DNA of 64,000 nucleotides, taken from positions 1 through 64,000 of the forward strand of contig VWZF01004809.1 of NCBI GenBank assembly GCA_013396755.1. The letters run 5' to 3'. The notes under the pieces are model-generated. The model was not told the origin of the DNA. It saw nothing but the letters and a program-made list of their open reading frames with translations, and did no database searches. Made by a program: the position numbers and the translations under genes. The DNA comes from Sclerurus mexicanus. Its lineage: Eukaryota > Chordata > Aves > Passeriformes > Furnariidae. Positions 41,880-54,237 of this stretch are shown here, piece after piece (positions within the stretch are counted from its first letter, which is position 1; each line of letters starts with the position of its first letter).

Positions 41880-44800
41880 GCAGGGAACTGCAGGACAGCA
41901 TCCAGAAGTGATGTGGGGGGAGCCCAGCTGTGGCATGGTGGAACTGGGGAGTACCCGCAGCCCTGCACCCTCCTTCCCTTACCTGGGAACAGGTGCTCAG
42001 CACACTGTGAGCAGAGCTGACGGTGGCAGGGAGCTGCAGCAACTCAGGCCTTCACCAAGGGGCCCCTGGCATCAACTAGAGAGTCATTTGGAGGCACTCA
42101 TGCAGAAAGCCTCTTTGGGGTTTGGATGACGAATAAGCTCAGCACAAAGTGCAGGGATTTGCTTGAAAACATGACCCCAGGCACAGGAGAAAGAGAGGGA
42201 CATCCACGCAAGGTGGAGGGGGGGTTGCAAGGAGGGGTGGGCACCACATCCCCTCTGGCTGCCCCAGCTGGGGGCCCCCAGCTGGTCATGGGTGGGTGAC
42301 ACTGACATTTTGCCCTGGCCCCACGGCTGTTGCTGTGGTAGCTAGATGTGTTCTCTGTTCAGGTAAGAAGTCACCTTGTGAAACACTTGTGCTTTTTTGT
42401 TGTCGTTGTTGTTGTGGCTCCAGAATTAATGATATTGCCATCTCTGCCTCTCTTCTTGGCTGGTCCTCCCCATGAATGTGTTATTTTGGACAGTTCAGCC
42501 TTTCTGCCTGATACATTTAGCCGCAAGCCAAGAGGCTAGCAGGTGAGACTGGAAGGATTGACTTCTGCAGCAGAAAACTTGGGCTTTCCAGGCAGGTGCC
42601 TCTGCATGTGCCGAGACATCAGAGACACCTGTACCTCGTTGTCTGTCTCCAGCTCACCCCGGCTGATCCTCCCACCAGCAAGGCTGAACAAAGAGAACTT
42701 GTGTCTTCAGATGGATTGGTCTCAACCCTCTGTGTGGCTCTGTGAACAAACAAAACCTCTGCTTTGAGCGAGAGAAGGCTGGTGACAGCAGGCGCACACC
42801 ACTTGAGCAGGGGAAAAGGACTGAATTAAGTAACACGGTAAAACTCATTTGTGACACTAAACAGAAAAATGATACTGTTCAGTATCACTTACACATATGG
42901 TAAACCAGCCTGGGTGCGGGGAGTATAAAAACGAGTCATAATACAGATTGATTCTGAAATCAATTCTTTTTTTATCCTTTAGAACCATGGACAGGAATGT
43001 ACAGCTCCACAAAAACGGAGGCCAAACATATCGAACCAAAACATTTCCTGGGATGCTGCATGACAGTTTTTCTAAGGATATTTCCTTTCAACCACACTCA
43101 GTCTAAAAGTGGCTCCCATTTGCAGTTAAAGTAATCATGGTACACATCGCACACTCCTTAAAACACAATCTTTGTCATAGGCACTATGATTATTTTTCTT
43201 CTCTTTTTATTTGTTTTTACTGGTGAAAAAATAAACACAGGTGAAAATAAACACCTTTTCCCCCCTACTTCAACGTGTTTAGGCTATGTGTTTAAGTGGA
43301 TATTCTCTCCAGCTATTTTGATGAATAAAATTGAAGTTGGAGCATTCATTTATGTGTTCTAAAAGAAAATTTGTGTACGTAGCTTTACATATATATATGT
43401 ACTCAGAAGCCCCAAATCCAACTCAAGTGTTTATCAGTGATATTATTGACAGCAGAATCCACTTTGTTGAAATCAAATAGTTGTCTTATTTCAGTGAATG
43501 GTTCAAGACTTTCGGCTGCTATAGAGGTTTCACAAGACTTGCCCGACGCATTGAGAACACTCAGACCTCATGTTCACATTAGATGCTGTTTCAGGCATAT
43601 CTACAGATCAGTTTCCAGGTAAACATAGTTTTATGCAATATAGAAAAGACCTAGTGATCAGTAAAGCAAAGCATGAAATCAGGTGTAACTCAAAATAAAA
43701 GTTCACCTATTTAAATGAAGCCTGATTGACTCTACTGTTGTTAAGTGCTCAGCAAAAAATCTGACATACTGGATTTGTGGCCATTAACATTAGCACTGGG
43801 AACCAATCATTTCACTGTTATTTCTGGACATCTTAATGTCCTTGCTGACGAAACAGGGAGGACTGAAAAACTATTTAACCAATAAATCAGGCACATGATT
43901 TGCAAAGGCAGCTCTTCCCTTGCAGTTATTCCAACTATCCCAGCTGGATATTCATAGTGAAGAAACCACATTTCCATCACCTCTGTTCCATTTTTAAGTG
44001 CTCCTAGTACAGGGATTTGCTCCAGGTTTCAGCAGCAACCAGCACGCAAGGAGTGCAGGGCACTGCCTGGTCTTCTCTCAGCTAATTAAGGAAGACGGGC
44101 AGAGCACTGATGCCCAGATCCTACCCACAGAGTATCTTCCTAGAGCACGGCCATTCACAGTGATGTGTTCTCTTTGCTCTCTGAAGCCACCTAGAGGCGG
44201 TTTTAAATTAACGTAAAAGCAAAGCTACTCTACTACTTGCTGGAGAAACTGAAATGAAAATCACGACTTTGTTGCCAATCCATATGGAGCTACAGAGGAG
44301 CCTTGTTTTAAAGGACTGTGATGTCTAGTATTTTTTTTCCAAGTTGCCCTTTTATCTCAGCATTGGGGCAATCTTTCACTTTTAACTTAGGAGGCCTCCT
44401 GTACTGTGAAACCTGACTCCTTGCCAGTGGGACACTTCCCCACAACCCCGAGCACTGCCTGCAAGGCTTAAGGAAGGACTAGCTGGCTCTGCTTGCCAGA
44501 AGGTGACGTGGAGCTTGCTGCAAAACCCACATCCGACAAGGGGGAGTTACTGCTGCTGCCAGTATCACAGAAACATCCATTAGACAAATGAAACTGAGAC
44601 AGAGGATAAGGAGAGTGGTAAATGCTGTCCTGAGCACTCAAAGTCCAAGATATTACAAACCACAGACAATTTAAAACTGTTTCTGTACATCATAGCTTGT
44701 AAATAAATGTGGCCAAACCATAGAGTCATTTCAGCATCACCTGTCTGTGCAAGTAAGAGTGGAATAGCTGGAAAGGTTTTTGGTAATTAGCACTTACTTG

Positions 44801-45243
44801 TGTCCCTGTCCCCTCTGCAGAGAAGACAGAGCACATCTCTTGTCTTACCTTTGCTCAATGTTTTAAGTGTTTTTAGGAACATGGGCTCTTGGAAGAAAGA
44901 AGGTTTCTTAGGAAGAAAGACAGATTAGATAAGAAGATATATGGACAAAACCCGCTCATAATAACCCTGCTCTGCCCAGGTAGATCAGATTTTTAGTTTG
45001 TCTCCTGAGCTGCTTTGGAAAAAATCATACTGTTGTCAGCTGATGTGAAAATGCCAACATGCTGCATTTGCCTTCATTGCTTCTCTATATAACGTACAGA
45101 GAAGCAGCATAGAAATTATATCTAAGAGATAGCTTTGCTGAATAAAATGGATAATGTGAAAGATCAGCCTGGCAGCTGATCCATGCTAGGATCTGAATGC
45201 ATACAATTGTTGTGGAGCAGCAAGAGAGTTTTGCTTGCACATT

Positions 45244-45442
45244 TTTCTTCCCTGTGAGGGTGGTGAGGCACTGGAAAAGACTGCCCAGGGAAGCTGTGGA
45301 TGCCGCAACCCTGGAAGTTTTCAAGGCCGGGTTGGATGGGGTTTGGAGTAACGTGGTCTATTGTAAGGTGTCCTTGCCCATGGCAGGGTGCTTGGAACTA
45401 GATATCTTTAAGGTCTCTTCCAAACCAAACCATTCTATGATA
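45244..45442 (+). mobile_element. CR1 LINE 3'-end fragment
   Basis: 5'-truncated CR1 of a different subfamily from the 23.8 kb copy. Matching phrases are TTCTTCCCTGTGAGGGTGG, GGCACTGGAAAAG, GCCCAGGGAAGCTGTGGATG, TTCAAGGCCGGGTTGGATGG, TGCCCATGGCAGGG, GAACTAGATATCTTTAAGG and the 3' end CCATTCTATGAT. Roughly 200 bases are retained and no coding capacity remains. The open frame 45197-45451 is the repeat itself. Confidence 0.92.
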
Positions 45443-46269
45443 CATACGTGATTTTGGACTGCTAGAGCCAGCTCTGATCTGTAGAGCTGGAGGACCTTAC
45501 ACCACTGTCAGAACTGGAGCTGAGTGATCAGAACCACTTATTCTGGCAAAGACAGATCAGCGAGAACAACTTCAGGTTGGAAGCAGCTTCACCTCTGCAA
45601 TAATCAAGGAGAATATACAATGAAGTATAAAAAATGAGGTTAGTTGGTTGGAATCAAACTGATTTAATGATATTCTGAAGTTACCTTGATGGGCAGAGAT
45701 ATTTCTACTCAGACCGCCCCAGCTCAGGCAGTGGGAACTAATGGGTCAGGTTAGATCATGGGCCACAGCCTCAGAGATTGTAAATCAGCATCACTGCTAG
45801 CACTCCATATTACCTGGCAATACCTGGGAGAATGAGACCCATCAATTTTTACTTCATAGTATTTCATTCTGATTTAACGAGGAGCCTTCACAGAATCCGT
45901 GCTGTCACCTGCCTTTTGGTACAGTCACTGGTGGAGGAGCTGCAGACACCCTGTGGGTCACCTTTAGAAAGGAGCATAGGTTAGCACTGCAGAGGTAGAA
46001 ACCTGGGTTTCATTTCAGCCAGCTCAACTGCTGAGCCACCATAAATATCCTCCACTGGGAGCCTCATTCCCTTCACATGAACTGTGCTTTCAGTGAAACA
46101 GCTGCCACTCATACAACACCAGTTTGGCCTGGAAGTTTTACATAGGTCATTTTTCCTTTGTAAAGATCTCATTTACCCTTCCGTGTAAAACTCAAAGTGG
46201 CCACTGATGTGCACAGACGTTTCCAACATTTTATGGCCAATTTGATACATAAAAGAACTAGAACATGGT

Positions 46270-46356
46270 TAGTATAGTTCAGATTGGAAGAGACCTTTAA
46301 AGGTCATCTAGTCAAATCCCCTGCAATGAGCAGGGGCATTTTTAACTAGATCAGGA
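46270..46356 (-). mobile_element. CR1 LINE 3'-end remnant, reverse orientation
   Basis: Reads as the reverse complement of a CR1 3' end: AGATTGGAAGAGACCTTTAA, AGGTCATCTAGTC, CCCCTGCAATGAGCAGGGGC and AACTAGATCAGG. Only about 85 bases are recognisable and they carry many substitutions. It lies about 0.8 kb from the forward CR1 copy at 45.2 kb but in the opposite direction, so it is a separate insertion. Confidence 0.85.
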
Positions 46357-46960
46357 GAGAAACACAGATCTTACCCATTCCCTACTAGCATGGTGAAAAT
46401 ATAAGTGTTTGTAATTTAATGCGTAACATCTAATTTTTCAAAAAATAGTTAACACAATACAAGCATTTTGATTAAAGATGCTTCGAAAAAATCACGGAAG
46501 AAATTTTACTTTTTTCTTCAGAAGTATCTGTTTCTAAAATTCAACACTCTAAAGGATCCCAGAATTTTAAAGTCAATAACTGAAAAAACAAACTAGTGCT
46601 GATGACCACAACTTCACTGAAAATGAGAAAGATTTGAGGAAGAAATAAAGGACAAGTTTCTCAGATGATGTGACCTGACCTGATGCAAAATCCATCCATT
46701 CTCCCCCATGGAAAGAGCTGTGCCATAGCCAGAAGCTCCCTACCCTACTCTTCAGCTCTTCACAGTGTGTATCTTGCTGGGGTCGTGTGGGGTGGCAATA
46801 CTTCCACTCTCTGCTGTTTCACCCATCAAGAACAGTCAAAACCTCAGCTATTTCTGGAACACTCAAGTTCAGCAGATGGCTCCAATCGTAACACCAATTG
46901 GTAGATATTTGAAAAAAAACAATTATCAAGAATTCATGTCTCTCTTCTTCTGTTTGGTGG

Positions 46961-46988
46961 GGTTTTTTTGTTTTTGTTTTGTTTTTGT
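46961..46988 (+). repeat. T-rich low-complexity tract
   Basis: GT(n) blocks of the form GTTTTT repeated four times. Confidence 0.85.
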
Positions 46989-49900
46989 ATATTCATTTAT
47001 TCTGTCCTGGAAGAGATCAGAGATAATCTAAAGCAAGTGAGTTTAGCTGGAGTCAGAAAGCCTAAATGAAACCTATCCTGTGTTTCTGTCCTGCTCACAC
47101 TGAGGTATGCAATACTCGGATCTGTACTGGAGGAAGATTCATGTTACAGAGGAAACATCATCTTAATGTATTGAAAAGCAAGAGAATCTCTAATCCTGAA
47201 TTCCTAGAGACAAGTCTTAGACAAATAACTTATAAAACAGCCTCACTGAATCTGCTTCATTTCCCTGATGCATCTCGATAACCTTCAGCTACTACTGTTT
47301 ATATCAGAGAAAGCAAGGAACTATTTTTTATTTTAGAATATAAATTATTCTTTGTATTCTTTTCTATTCTTGTATTATTGTTTGTATTTTTAGTTCCCAA
47401 ATATTTACACAACTGGGAGCTCGTTTCAGCTTCCTTCAAAGCAAGACATTCATTAAAATATTTGCCATATAACTCTTAATTTTATGAACTTTGGCATTAT
47501 TTATATTACATAATTTAATGCAATACTTTTTAGAGAATCTTAACCTTTGGAGATATTTTAGTAGTAAGAGGCAGAAAGTCGCATCTGAAGCAATAGCTCA
47601 GGACATTTCAGATGACTTCTGGTCTTTGGTTTGCTAAAAGAAGTCTGAGGCTTCTGGTCTGTAATCTCACAGTACTTCCCAGCGCTGGGCAGGAGAACTC
47701 AAAGAGAGCAGCTGACTGAAGAGACTGGAAATGTTGACAGGGGCAGATAAGAAGGAAAGGCAGGAAAATACCTTGCAGCATGGGCTGCATAAATCCTTCT
47801 TTGAGGGAAAGATTTCCTGTTAGGTCAACCCAAAGCAGACAAATGTAAGTGCATAAAATTATTTTGGGCCTTAACTTTACTCAGCAGACATCCCCAGTGT
47901 CCCGGATGTCAGGCTGACACTCTTGATTCTGAAGGCAAGGTAAAACTGAACGCAAATAAAGCTCCTGAATGATTACAACCTCAGTGATTTCAGTAAAACC
48001 AGAGCAGGCATGGGACAGCACAGAGGTGGGCCCTGCAATGCAAGAGGAAGAATAAGTACAAGGGTACATCAATGCCCAGTTCACTACAGTCACGTGGTAC
48101 AGACCATTGTCCCTGTGGAAGAAAAAAAAGTATAAATTGCATGTAGGTCTCTCCCCCGATGGTGTTAAGAGAATGTATTATTAAAAGCTATGGTACAAAT
48201 ACAGGATTCCCATGCCGTTTACACATGTTATTTACATTCTTCAGTCATGAATAACCTCTCTCCATTATAGCTATAAAATTGAATATAGTTTCTTATATTA
48301 AACCCCACCCAAAATGATAGTGCTCTTGCTGTATTTTTACTTTATTATTTATCTGGGAAAACTTGCACAAGAACAGCCTTATGGGGTACTAGAAAATCAC
48401 TCCTTGTTTACAGACTGCTGATCAAAGAGGAGACTGCTAAATCTTTTCAAGCAAGTAAGGTCATGCAGGCTGTCAGTGAGGTGTGATCATTCTGTCTCTG
48501 CAGCACTGAAAACCGTGCTGTAATAATAAAGAATCAAAATATAATTAATTTTGTCCCAAGGGACAGGAAAAGCATTACAAATTTGGGAATTTCTGCCCCT
48601 TTTTATTTTCTCAAACACTATATCACCACGGTCCTTAATAAAGTCAGATAATTTACACTTTATGGCAGTTTCAAAAGAAAAACAACTATATTGGTTTTTA
48701 TTATTAAGATGAAAGCACTTTGATCCCCTGCAGCAGACGCTGGATGACTGTCCTTCTCCACTGCAGCTTCTGCCGTTCTGGGCTACAGCAATGAATTTCC
48801 ACCACCACTAATATATTCTGTGACTGCATTTATCACAAGAGACTACCAATTCCCATGGCCCAATCTTCTAATTGCTATGGAATAAAAATTTAAAAAAAAA
48901 ACAAAACAAACAAACCCCGAAGCCACTTTCTTAATAAGTTTACTGCTGTTGTAGCTATTTCATTTTTATGTCATGTTTGAACTTTGCTATTTAAAATACA
49001 AAAACCCCGTTTGATATGATGATTTAGAAGTGCCAAGTGTAAAACCTGAAAACCGGGTGTCACAGTTGTTTTCATGTGAGCAGACATCAACACCACAGCA
49101 GCATAACCTTGCTGTAAATTCAGAAATAATGCAGTACAAAGAGAAAAAAGCTTGCATCACTTTGTTTTCACCAAGATAAAGAAATATATTATTCTATGAA
49201 TAACTTTTAAATAAAATTTAGATAAAATCTTGTTCTCCAGCATTTGGACCACAAAAGCGGACAGACTTTATGACTATGTGTCAGACAATACAGATAATGG
49301 GACCATTGACCTGCTGGGCTACTGAAATTAAATTAAAAAAAAAAATCACAAAAGCTGAAAAATCTATAGTAAACATTTGCTTTTCCCCAATCAGCTTGAA
49401 GATGAGCATTTGAAATTCATGGCAAGATAATAAATCACTATATAATCTTATTGTTTTCCCAAGTGATAAACAGTTTACAGGGAAATTTCATTTTATTGAA
49501 AGGCAATTGATATTAATACCACTTTCAAAACCAGTGTTTATTCCAGATCTGCTCCTTCGAGCTTCAATTTCATTTACTGCACTAGGACTCTGAAAGAGTT
49601 CTTTGGTTTTCACTTTCAGGATTTCTTATAAGAGTAAGAAATGTTCAAGTAATGTCCAAAATTAGACTAAAGGAAGCTGGGATGAATTGGGAAAAGGGAT
49701 CCAGATTTTCTCCCTACTCACACGGGAAGTAGACATGAATTAACGGAACATTTCAATTCAGGATCATATCGAGCACATGCCTTGTCATTAGCACATGCCA
49801 TCAACTCACTGTTTTTTTCAAATTTTAAACCTGGAGCTGTAGGAGTCTGATGAGTGACTGGAATTAGCCACATGGTTGTTACAGCCCAGACAGGGACACT

Positions 49901-52139
49901 CAGCCCTTGTGGCAGATACACCCGCCAAACCAATCAGTCAGCCAATGGACCTCACACCATGTTCCACTGAGAGTCTTCACACACGGCTAGGATTTTCATA
50001 AGCAAAATGCAGGTAGCTCCATAAATCACTGTAGCAGTGCTTACATCGTGTGGTAGACTAGTAAGCTTTGTCAGACTACACCGGACTTGGAGCAGTACAG
50101 ATTTGGGATGTGATCCTCTATTAATATGCCCTCTCATACTGCACTGACTACACCAGCTGAGACCGTGGCTAGGTGCCGAGGCACTAAAAGCATCCTGAAC
50201 AGCTCTCTTTCCATGGAAGCATTTGTTGATCTAATCATGATACTGCAAAAATTATAACATATCCGTTCTGGATCATGGGGTACTGAAGAGTTTATCAAGG
50301 GTTAAAACTATGACATGTGCCCTTACCTACATGTCCCATTTCAAATGCTGGGATTGTTCTACTGGTTTGGGTTTTTCTAGGGTCATTTCGGATTGGTTTT
50401 GAAGACATTCTAAACAAAACAAAAGATCAGGATACACACCTCTCACAATTCTAGTCCACAGGATTAAGCTGAAGAGAGACAGGCTTTCTCTGTTCTGTTC
50501 AGAGAAAGTTCAATTTCTTTAGTCAGCTCTTGGCCCAGTTTGCTTGCATGCAAGGCTAATTTTCACACCAGACTACACCTGGAACTTCACAGGTCAGATA
50601 AAATTTTTAGTTGTGTTCCAGGTAAACAACTGAGTTCACAGCCACTTCTAGGGGGAGTACAGACTATTTCCAAGGCTGGGAACAGACGTAATTTTAGGAA
50701 TGAACTGCATTTCACACCGACTCACATCCCTTCCAATCCACTGAGTTCAATGGGATCTGAAGCAAAGCAAAATTTGGCCTACCATTTTAGTTGTTTCAGT
50801 ACAACTTTCTTATGGATCCTTTAATTAGTTGTCAGACCTCAGAGAAAATGTTGTCCCATTCACTGTAAAATAGGAAGGTCCACAGAGGAAAACATTTGCA
50901 TTAGAGAACCACATAAACGACATTAAGGCTACCTAGTTTGATGTTTTCAAACCTTTTTGTTTTCCTCTGCAAACAATGACAGTCTCAGTAAGATCTGAAG
51001 TGACACTCTTAACAAATAATACAATAGTCTGTCATATGGTTAATATTAACGTCTCTCTATTCAAACATGCTGAAAACTGAATAGAACAGTTAACATATAA
51101 CAGTCACACATCCTTTGCTGAGTACAAGATCGCATCTCTAACATGAACCGACGATATCCTCACCATTTCAGATCTTCATCTGTCATTCAAGTTAAACATT
51201 CTGTTCTCTTAAACACATTGCTCATCCCCTCCTTCTGGGTCTTTCAGGGGTGCTGCATGAACACATTCTCTCTGTAAAGGCATTGCTTATGATATGCTTC
51301 TTTCTTCAACTGAAATCTGGTTGTGTGTTTCCATTATGTTGCCAGAGGTGAATTTGCAGAGTTTGGAAGAATTTGGGGGTGAGAAGGTCTTACGCCTTAT
51401 GAAAAGATTTAATTTTTAAACATCAATTTGGGCAGGATTCTTTACAGCAGAAAGACCATCTCGATGAAATTCACGGTGAACACTTTATTAATAGTGATCT
51501 CACTTTACAAATTGTTGAACCAGAGCTTTATATAGTAACCAGCTTTTATGTTACAGGTATGTTCACAGGGCTTACGGGCAGAGGCAAGCTCACTTTTCTC
51601 ACGTCCTCAGATGGTGGGATGTAAACAGTGTCGACAGCAAAGTCTTACAATTGTAGGGATGCCAACCTGAGCCCCACCTAATACACCCTGTCTTTGAAAG
51701 GGTTTATGTGGTGTGGGCTTGGGGCCATACCCACCACAGTCAGCTCAGTTCATGCACAGTGAGATTGTGCCCAGCCACCACACGTGGCAGAAAAAGGTGG
51801 GGGTGAGACCAAACCTCATAGTGATCCACCTCACCGATGCAGCAAAAGCTCTGTGTCTTTGCAGAAGGGAGTCTGACGAAGACAGGCTCCATCCTGGGGC
51901 ATAAAACAATAGTTTGCCCTCGAGTATATCTCTACTGAAAACACACAGCAAAGATTACAGCCATAGAAAGTTCTGTAAACAAGACAATTTCATCAACTTT
52001 ATCTTCAAAAGAAACCCCAAAATCAAAACCACAAAAGAAACCCAAAATAAGACCTGCTGAATGAAGACTGTCAATACTAATTATTTTTACTGCCTTAACA
52101 AAAAATGACATACACCTTCAGCATTTCTTTTCCAAATTT

Positions 52140-53729
52140 ACTTGACAGAGGTTAAAATATTGCTTTATTCTGACTCAACATACAACAGCACGGCGTGATC
52201 GAATGTGCTATTTTGGGAAGCCTTGAGACTTGTGAACTAGAAAGTCTACAGCACATTAATAAATTTAACCATTAATTTGCTGCAAAAGACTATTTAAATA
52301 CATTCTGTATATACTGTAATTTTTTCAATCAATCTTCTGACATTAACCAGGGAAGGCTGCTTAGCAATTTGTTATTATAGTTGATTTCTTTCCCATCAAG
52401 AATAAGCAGATATTTTAATACTAATAAAACCAGTAACCCAATTCATTGCACTATTGGCTTATTTTGTTACAATTTCTGGGGGAAAGAGGGACCCAAAATA
52501 AAGATAATGCAAAAAGTACTTTTAATGTAACTGGGATACAGCGACCAGGGAATGACACCACTTCTCTAAGGCCTTGATCTGCTGCGGGGAGTGACTTGCA
52601 GAAACCATCTGCCCTTATAGGGCCCCATTACAATCAGATCTGTGTGTGCCTGGGGGTCTGTCCCTACTGAACCACCTGCAGGGCTGAAACTTTAAAGTTC
52701 ACAAGCCTAAGACATAATTAATTAAAGTGACTGGAGAACTGAATGCAGGAACAAATTAGGCATCATGGACACTTAATGGCTGGATTTCGATCATATTGGA
52801 TCTCCCTGACTCTTCTCTGAACAACCCATAATAAAAGTTAAAAAAAAAAACAAACCACAGACACCAAGGAGTGCTCCTTGAGAGCTTAAAAATGCCTTCA
52901 AAGTGTAAAAGTTTAGAAATGTTGAGGGGTGCTAACAAACAGTGGAGTTCATGTTCCCACTCAAAAAAACCCAAATCAGAAACCAAAACCACACTTCTGC
53001 ATTCTCCCTCCATCTTCTAACTCTCCACCAAGGCAGCTCTGATAGGCAAAGCTCAGAAGATGAAGCACCCACAGGCTTCTGACCACTGAATCTCAATCCC
53101 TCTCCACACCTGGCCAAACCCAAAGCACCTAAATGATTCCACTGACCTTCTTGGGCTGACCAACACATTGAATTAAGGCCGAGAGTTAAGCATCTGTTCA
53201 ATTTAGGGATGCTGTTCTCATTCCACAGCAGGTACCAGAACTCAGTATCTGTGGGCCTGTTTCTGTGGTATGAACCTGGAATCCAGAGGAGAGGGGGAGA
53301 AGGGATTGGATCAGTGCTGGGCTCACGGGACTTGGTCCCCAGGGTGTGAATCCCTGGCCAGTATCTTGCTGCAGCGCTGCCCTGGAACCAGAAACGCATG
53401 TAAGAATGGTCTTGGCCTTTACTGAAAAAGGAATGCATAGCCTAAGCCTTTGGACAGCCGACCGGGACTGTGCTAAAATCCTCTGCAACTGAAACTGTAA
53501 CTGGAAAGCACCTGATGCACGCTTCATCCCTCCTGGAACTTTTCCCTTAAAAAAATATTTTGTTAAAAAACACTATGATATGAGGGCGATTGACTATTTG
53601 GTTTCTTCTAAGTAGATGCTCTTAAATTAATGCATATAAATAATTTGTATTTAACTTCCTCCCTTCCTGTTTAGCAAAGCATCGAATGCACAGATCTCTC
53701 ATTTCCCATCCCACAACCCCCACACAAAG
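52140..53729 (-). other. NRG3: Probable 3' UTR of NRG3 (left limit uncertain)
   Basis: Sequence directly after the stop codon on the minus strand. No canonical AATAAA occurs on the minus strand for about 1.5 kb. The first candidates are an ATTAAA variant (plus-strand TTTAAT at 52521-52526) and AATAAA (plus-strand TTTATT at 52164-52169). I drew the limit just past the second. This is inference only, because transcripts may end earlier or run further. An open frame of 168 codons lies inside (53438-52932) and shows no recognisable domain. Confidence 0.35.
52164..52169 (-). promoter_or_regulatory. Candidate poly(A) signal for NRG3
   Basis: The minus-strand hexamer is AATAAA, the first canonical signal I found downstream of the NRG3 stop codon. 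An ATTAAA variant lies closer, at 52521-52526, and another AATAAA lies at about 51484-51489. Hexamers of this kind occur by chance in AT-rich DNA, so support is weak without transcript data. Confidence 0.25.
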
Positions 53730-54237
53730 TCACTTGGTCAATACCGAGTCTCTTTGCGTTTCACTTTTTAAGACGAATTGTGCCTCTCGCTCCGACTTGG
53801 CCAAGGGGCTCATGGGCAGAAAGGCCGTGTTCTCACTCGCGCTGCTCTCTGCTTCTACGCTCGCCAGTTCGTAGTCCTCCGACCGCCTCGCGTCCGTCAG
53901 AATCCGAATCTGCTCCTGCACAGTTTCTAGCAAGATTTTCACTTCGTGTTGTTCTGCTATAAGACAATTACTGACTGGGGAACTCACATTGACAAGTTCA
54001 GCGGAATAGGAGTTTTTGCACCATTTGATGCCTGTTACTTCAGAAACATTTTGCATTTGCATGCAGGCTTCGTCCAAGCCCACAGACGGGATGATGGGAA
54101 CGGAGTTGGCCCTTGAAGAGGAATAGCTGACCAAGTCCTTCTGATCCACGTTATTAAAATATGGGGTTGTCTCTCTTGAAGGCAGTTGCATATTTATTGA
54201 AGTGTTCTGAGGAGTTTTTAAACCACTGGATGAATAC
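53730..54237 (-). CDS. NRG3: Neuregulin 3, terminal coding exon (C-terminal cytoplasmic tail and stop codon)
   Basis: This exon encodes the last 168 residues of the NRG3 intracellular tail and then a TGA stop (53732-53730). NRG3 is a membrane-anchored EGF-family ligand of ERBB4, expressed mainly in the nervous system; the tail lies on the cytoplasmic side. Seen: a splice acceptor with a pyrimidine-rich tract ending in CAG just right of 54237, then one base that completes a Gly codon with the previous exon, then YSSSGLKTPQNTSINMQLPS. Further on come SRANSVPIIPSVGLDEA, a probable amphipathic helix (about residues 95-118 of the exon, containing EVKILLETVQEQIRILTDAR), an acidic segment RRSEDYELASVE, and the C-terminus SETQRDSVLTK. 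From memory these match the end of human NRG3 closely, with near identity in the helix and acidic segment and scattered substitutions elsewhere. The frame is intact. Any in-frame Met inside the exon (for example at 54191) is not a translation start. Confidence is high on gene identity and exon limits. Confidence 0.95.

Larger units (their letters stand above)
23981..45243. other. Noncoding intergenic DNA with GC-richer patches
   Basis: Contains GC-richer patches at about 24.0-24.25, 25.2-25.95, 26.8-27.1, 36.2-36.9 and 41.3-42.3 kb, separated by AT-rich DNA. The longest open frame (36216-36872, 218 codons, plus strand) is Ser/Cys/Pro-rich with no domain and lies in the GC-rich patch. AT-rich, repeat-free stretches such as 24820-25080, 29100-29240 and 37380-37520 could be conserved noncoding elements, but that cannot be shown here. 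Confidence 0.5.
45443..52139. other. Noncoding DNA downstream of NRG3
   Basis: AT-rich single-copy sequence apart from the CR1 remnant at 46.3 kb and a T-rich tract at 46.96 kb. A moderately GC-rich stretch at about 51560-51900 has no recognised identity. Part of the rightmost few hundred bases may still belong to the NRG3 3' UTR if the proximal poly(A) signals are not used. Confidence 0.5.

Noticed and set aside
52932..53438. 168-codon open frame on the minus strand just downstream of NRG3
   Set aside because: It lies in the likely 3' UTR, has no recognisable domain, and overlaps other frames of similar length. It is not supported as a gene.
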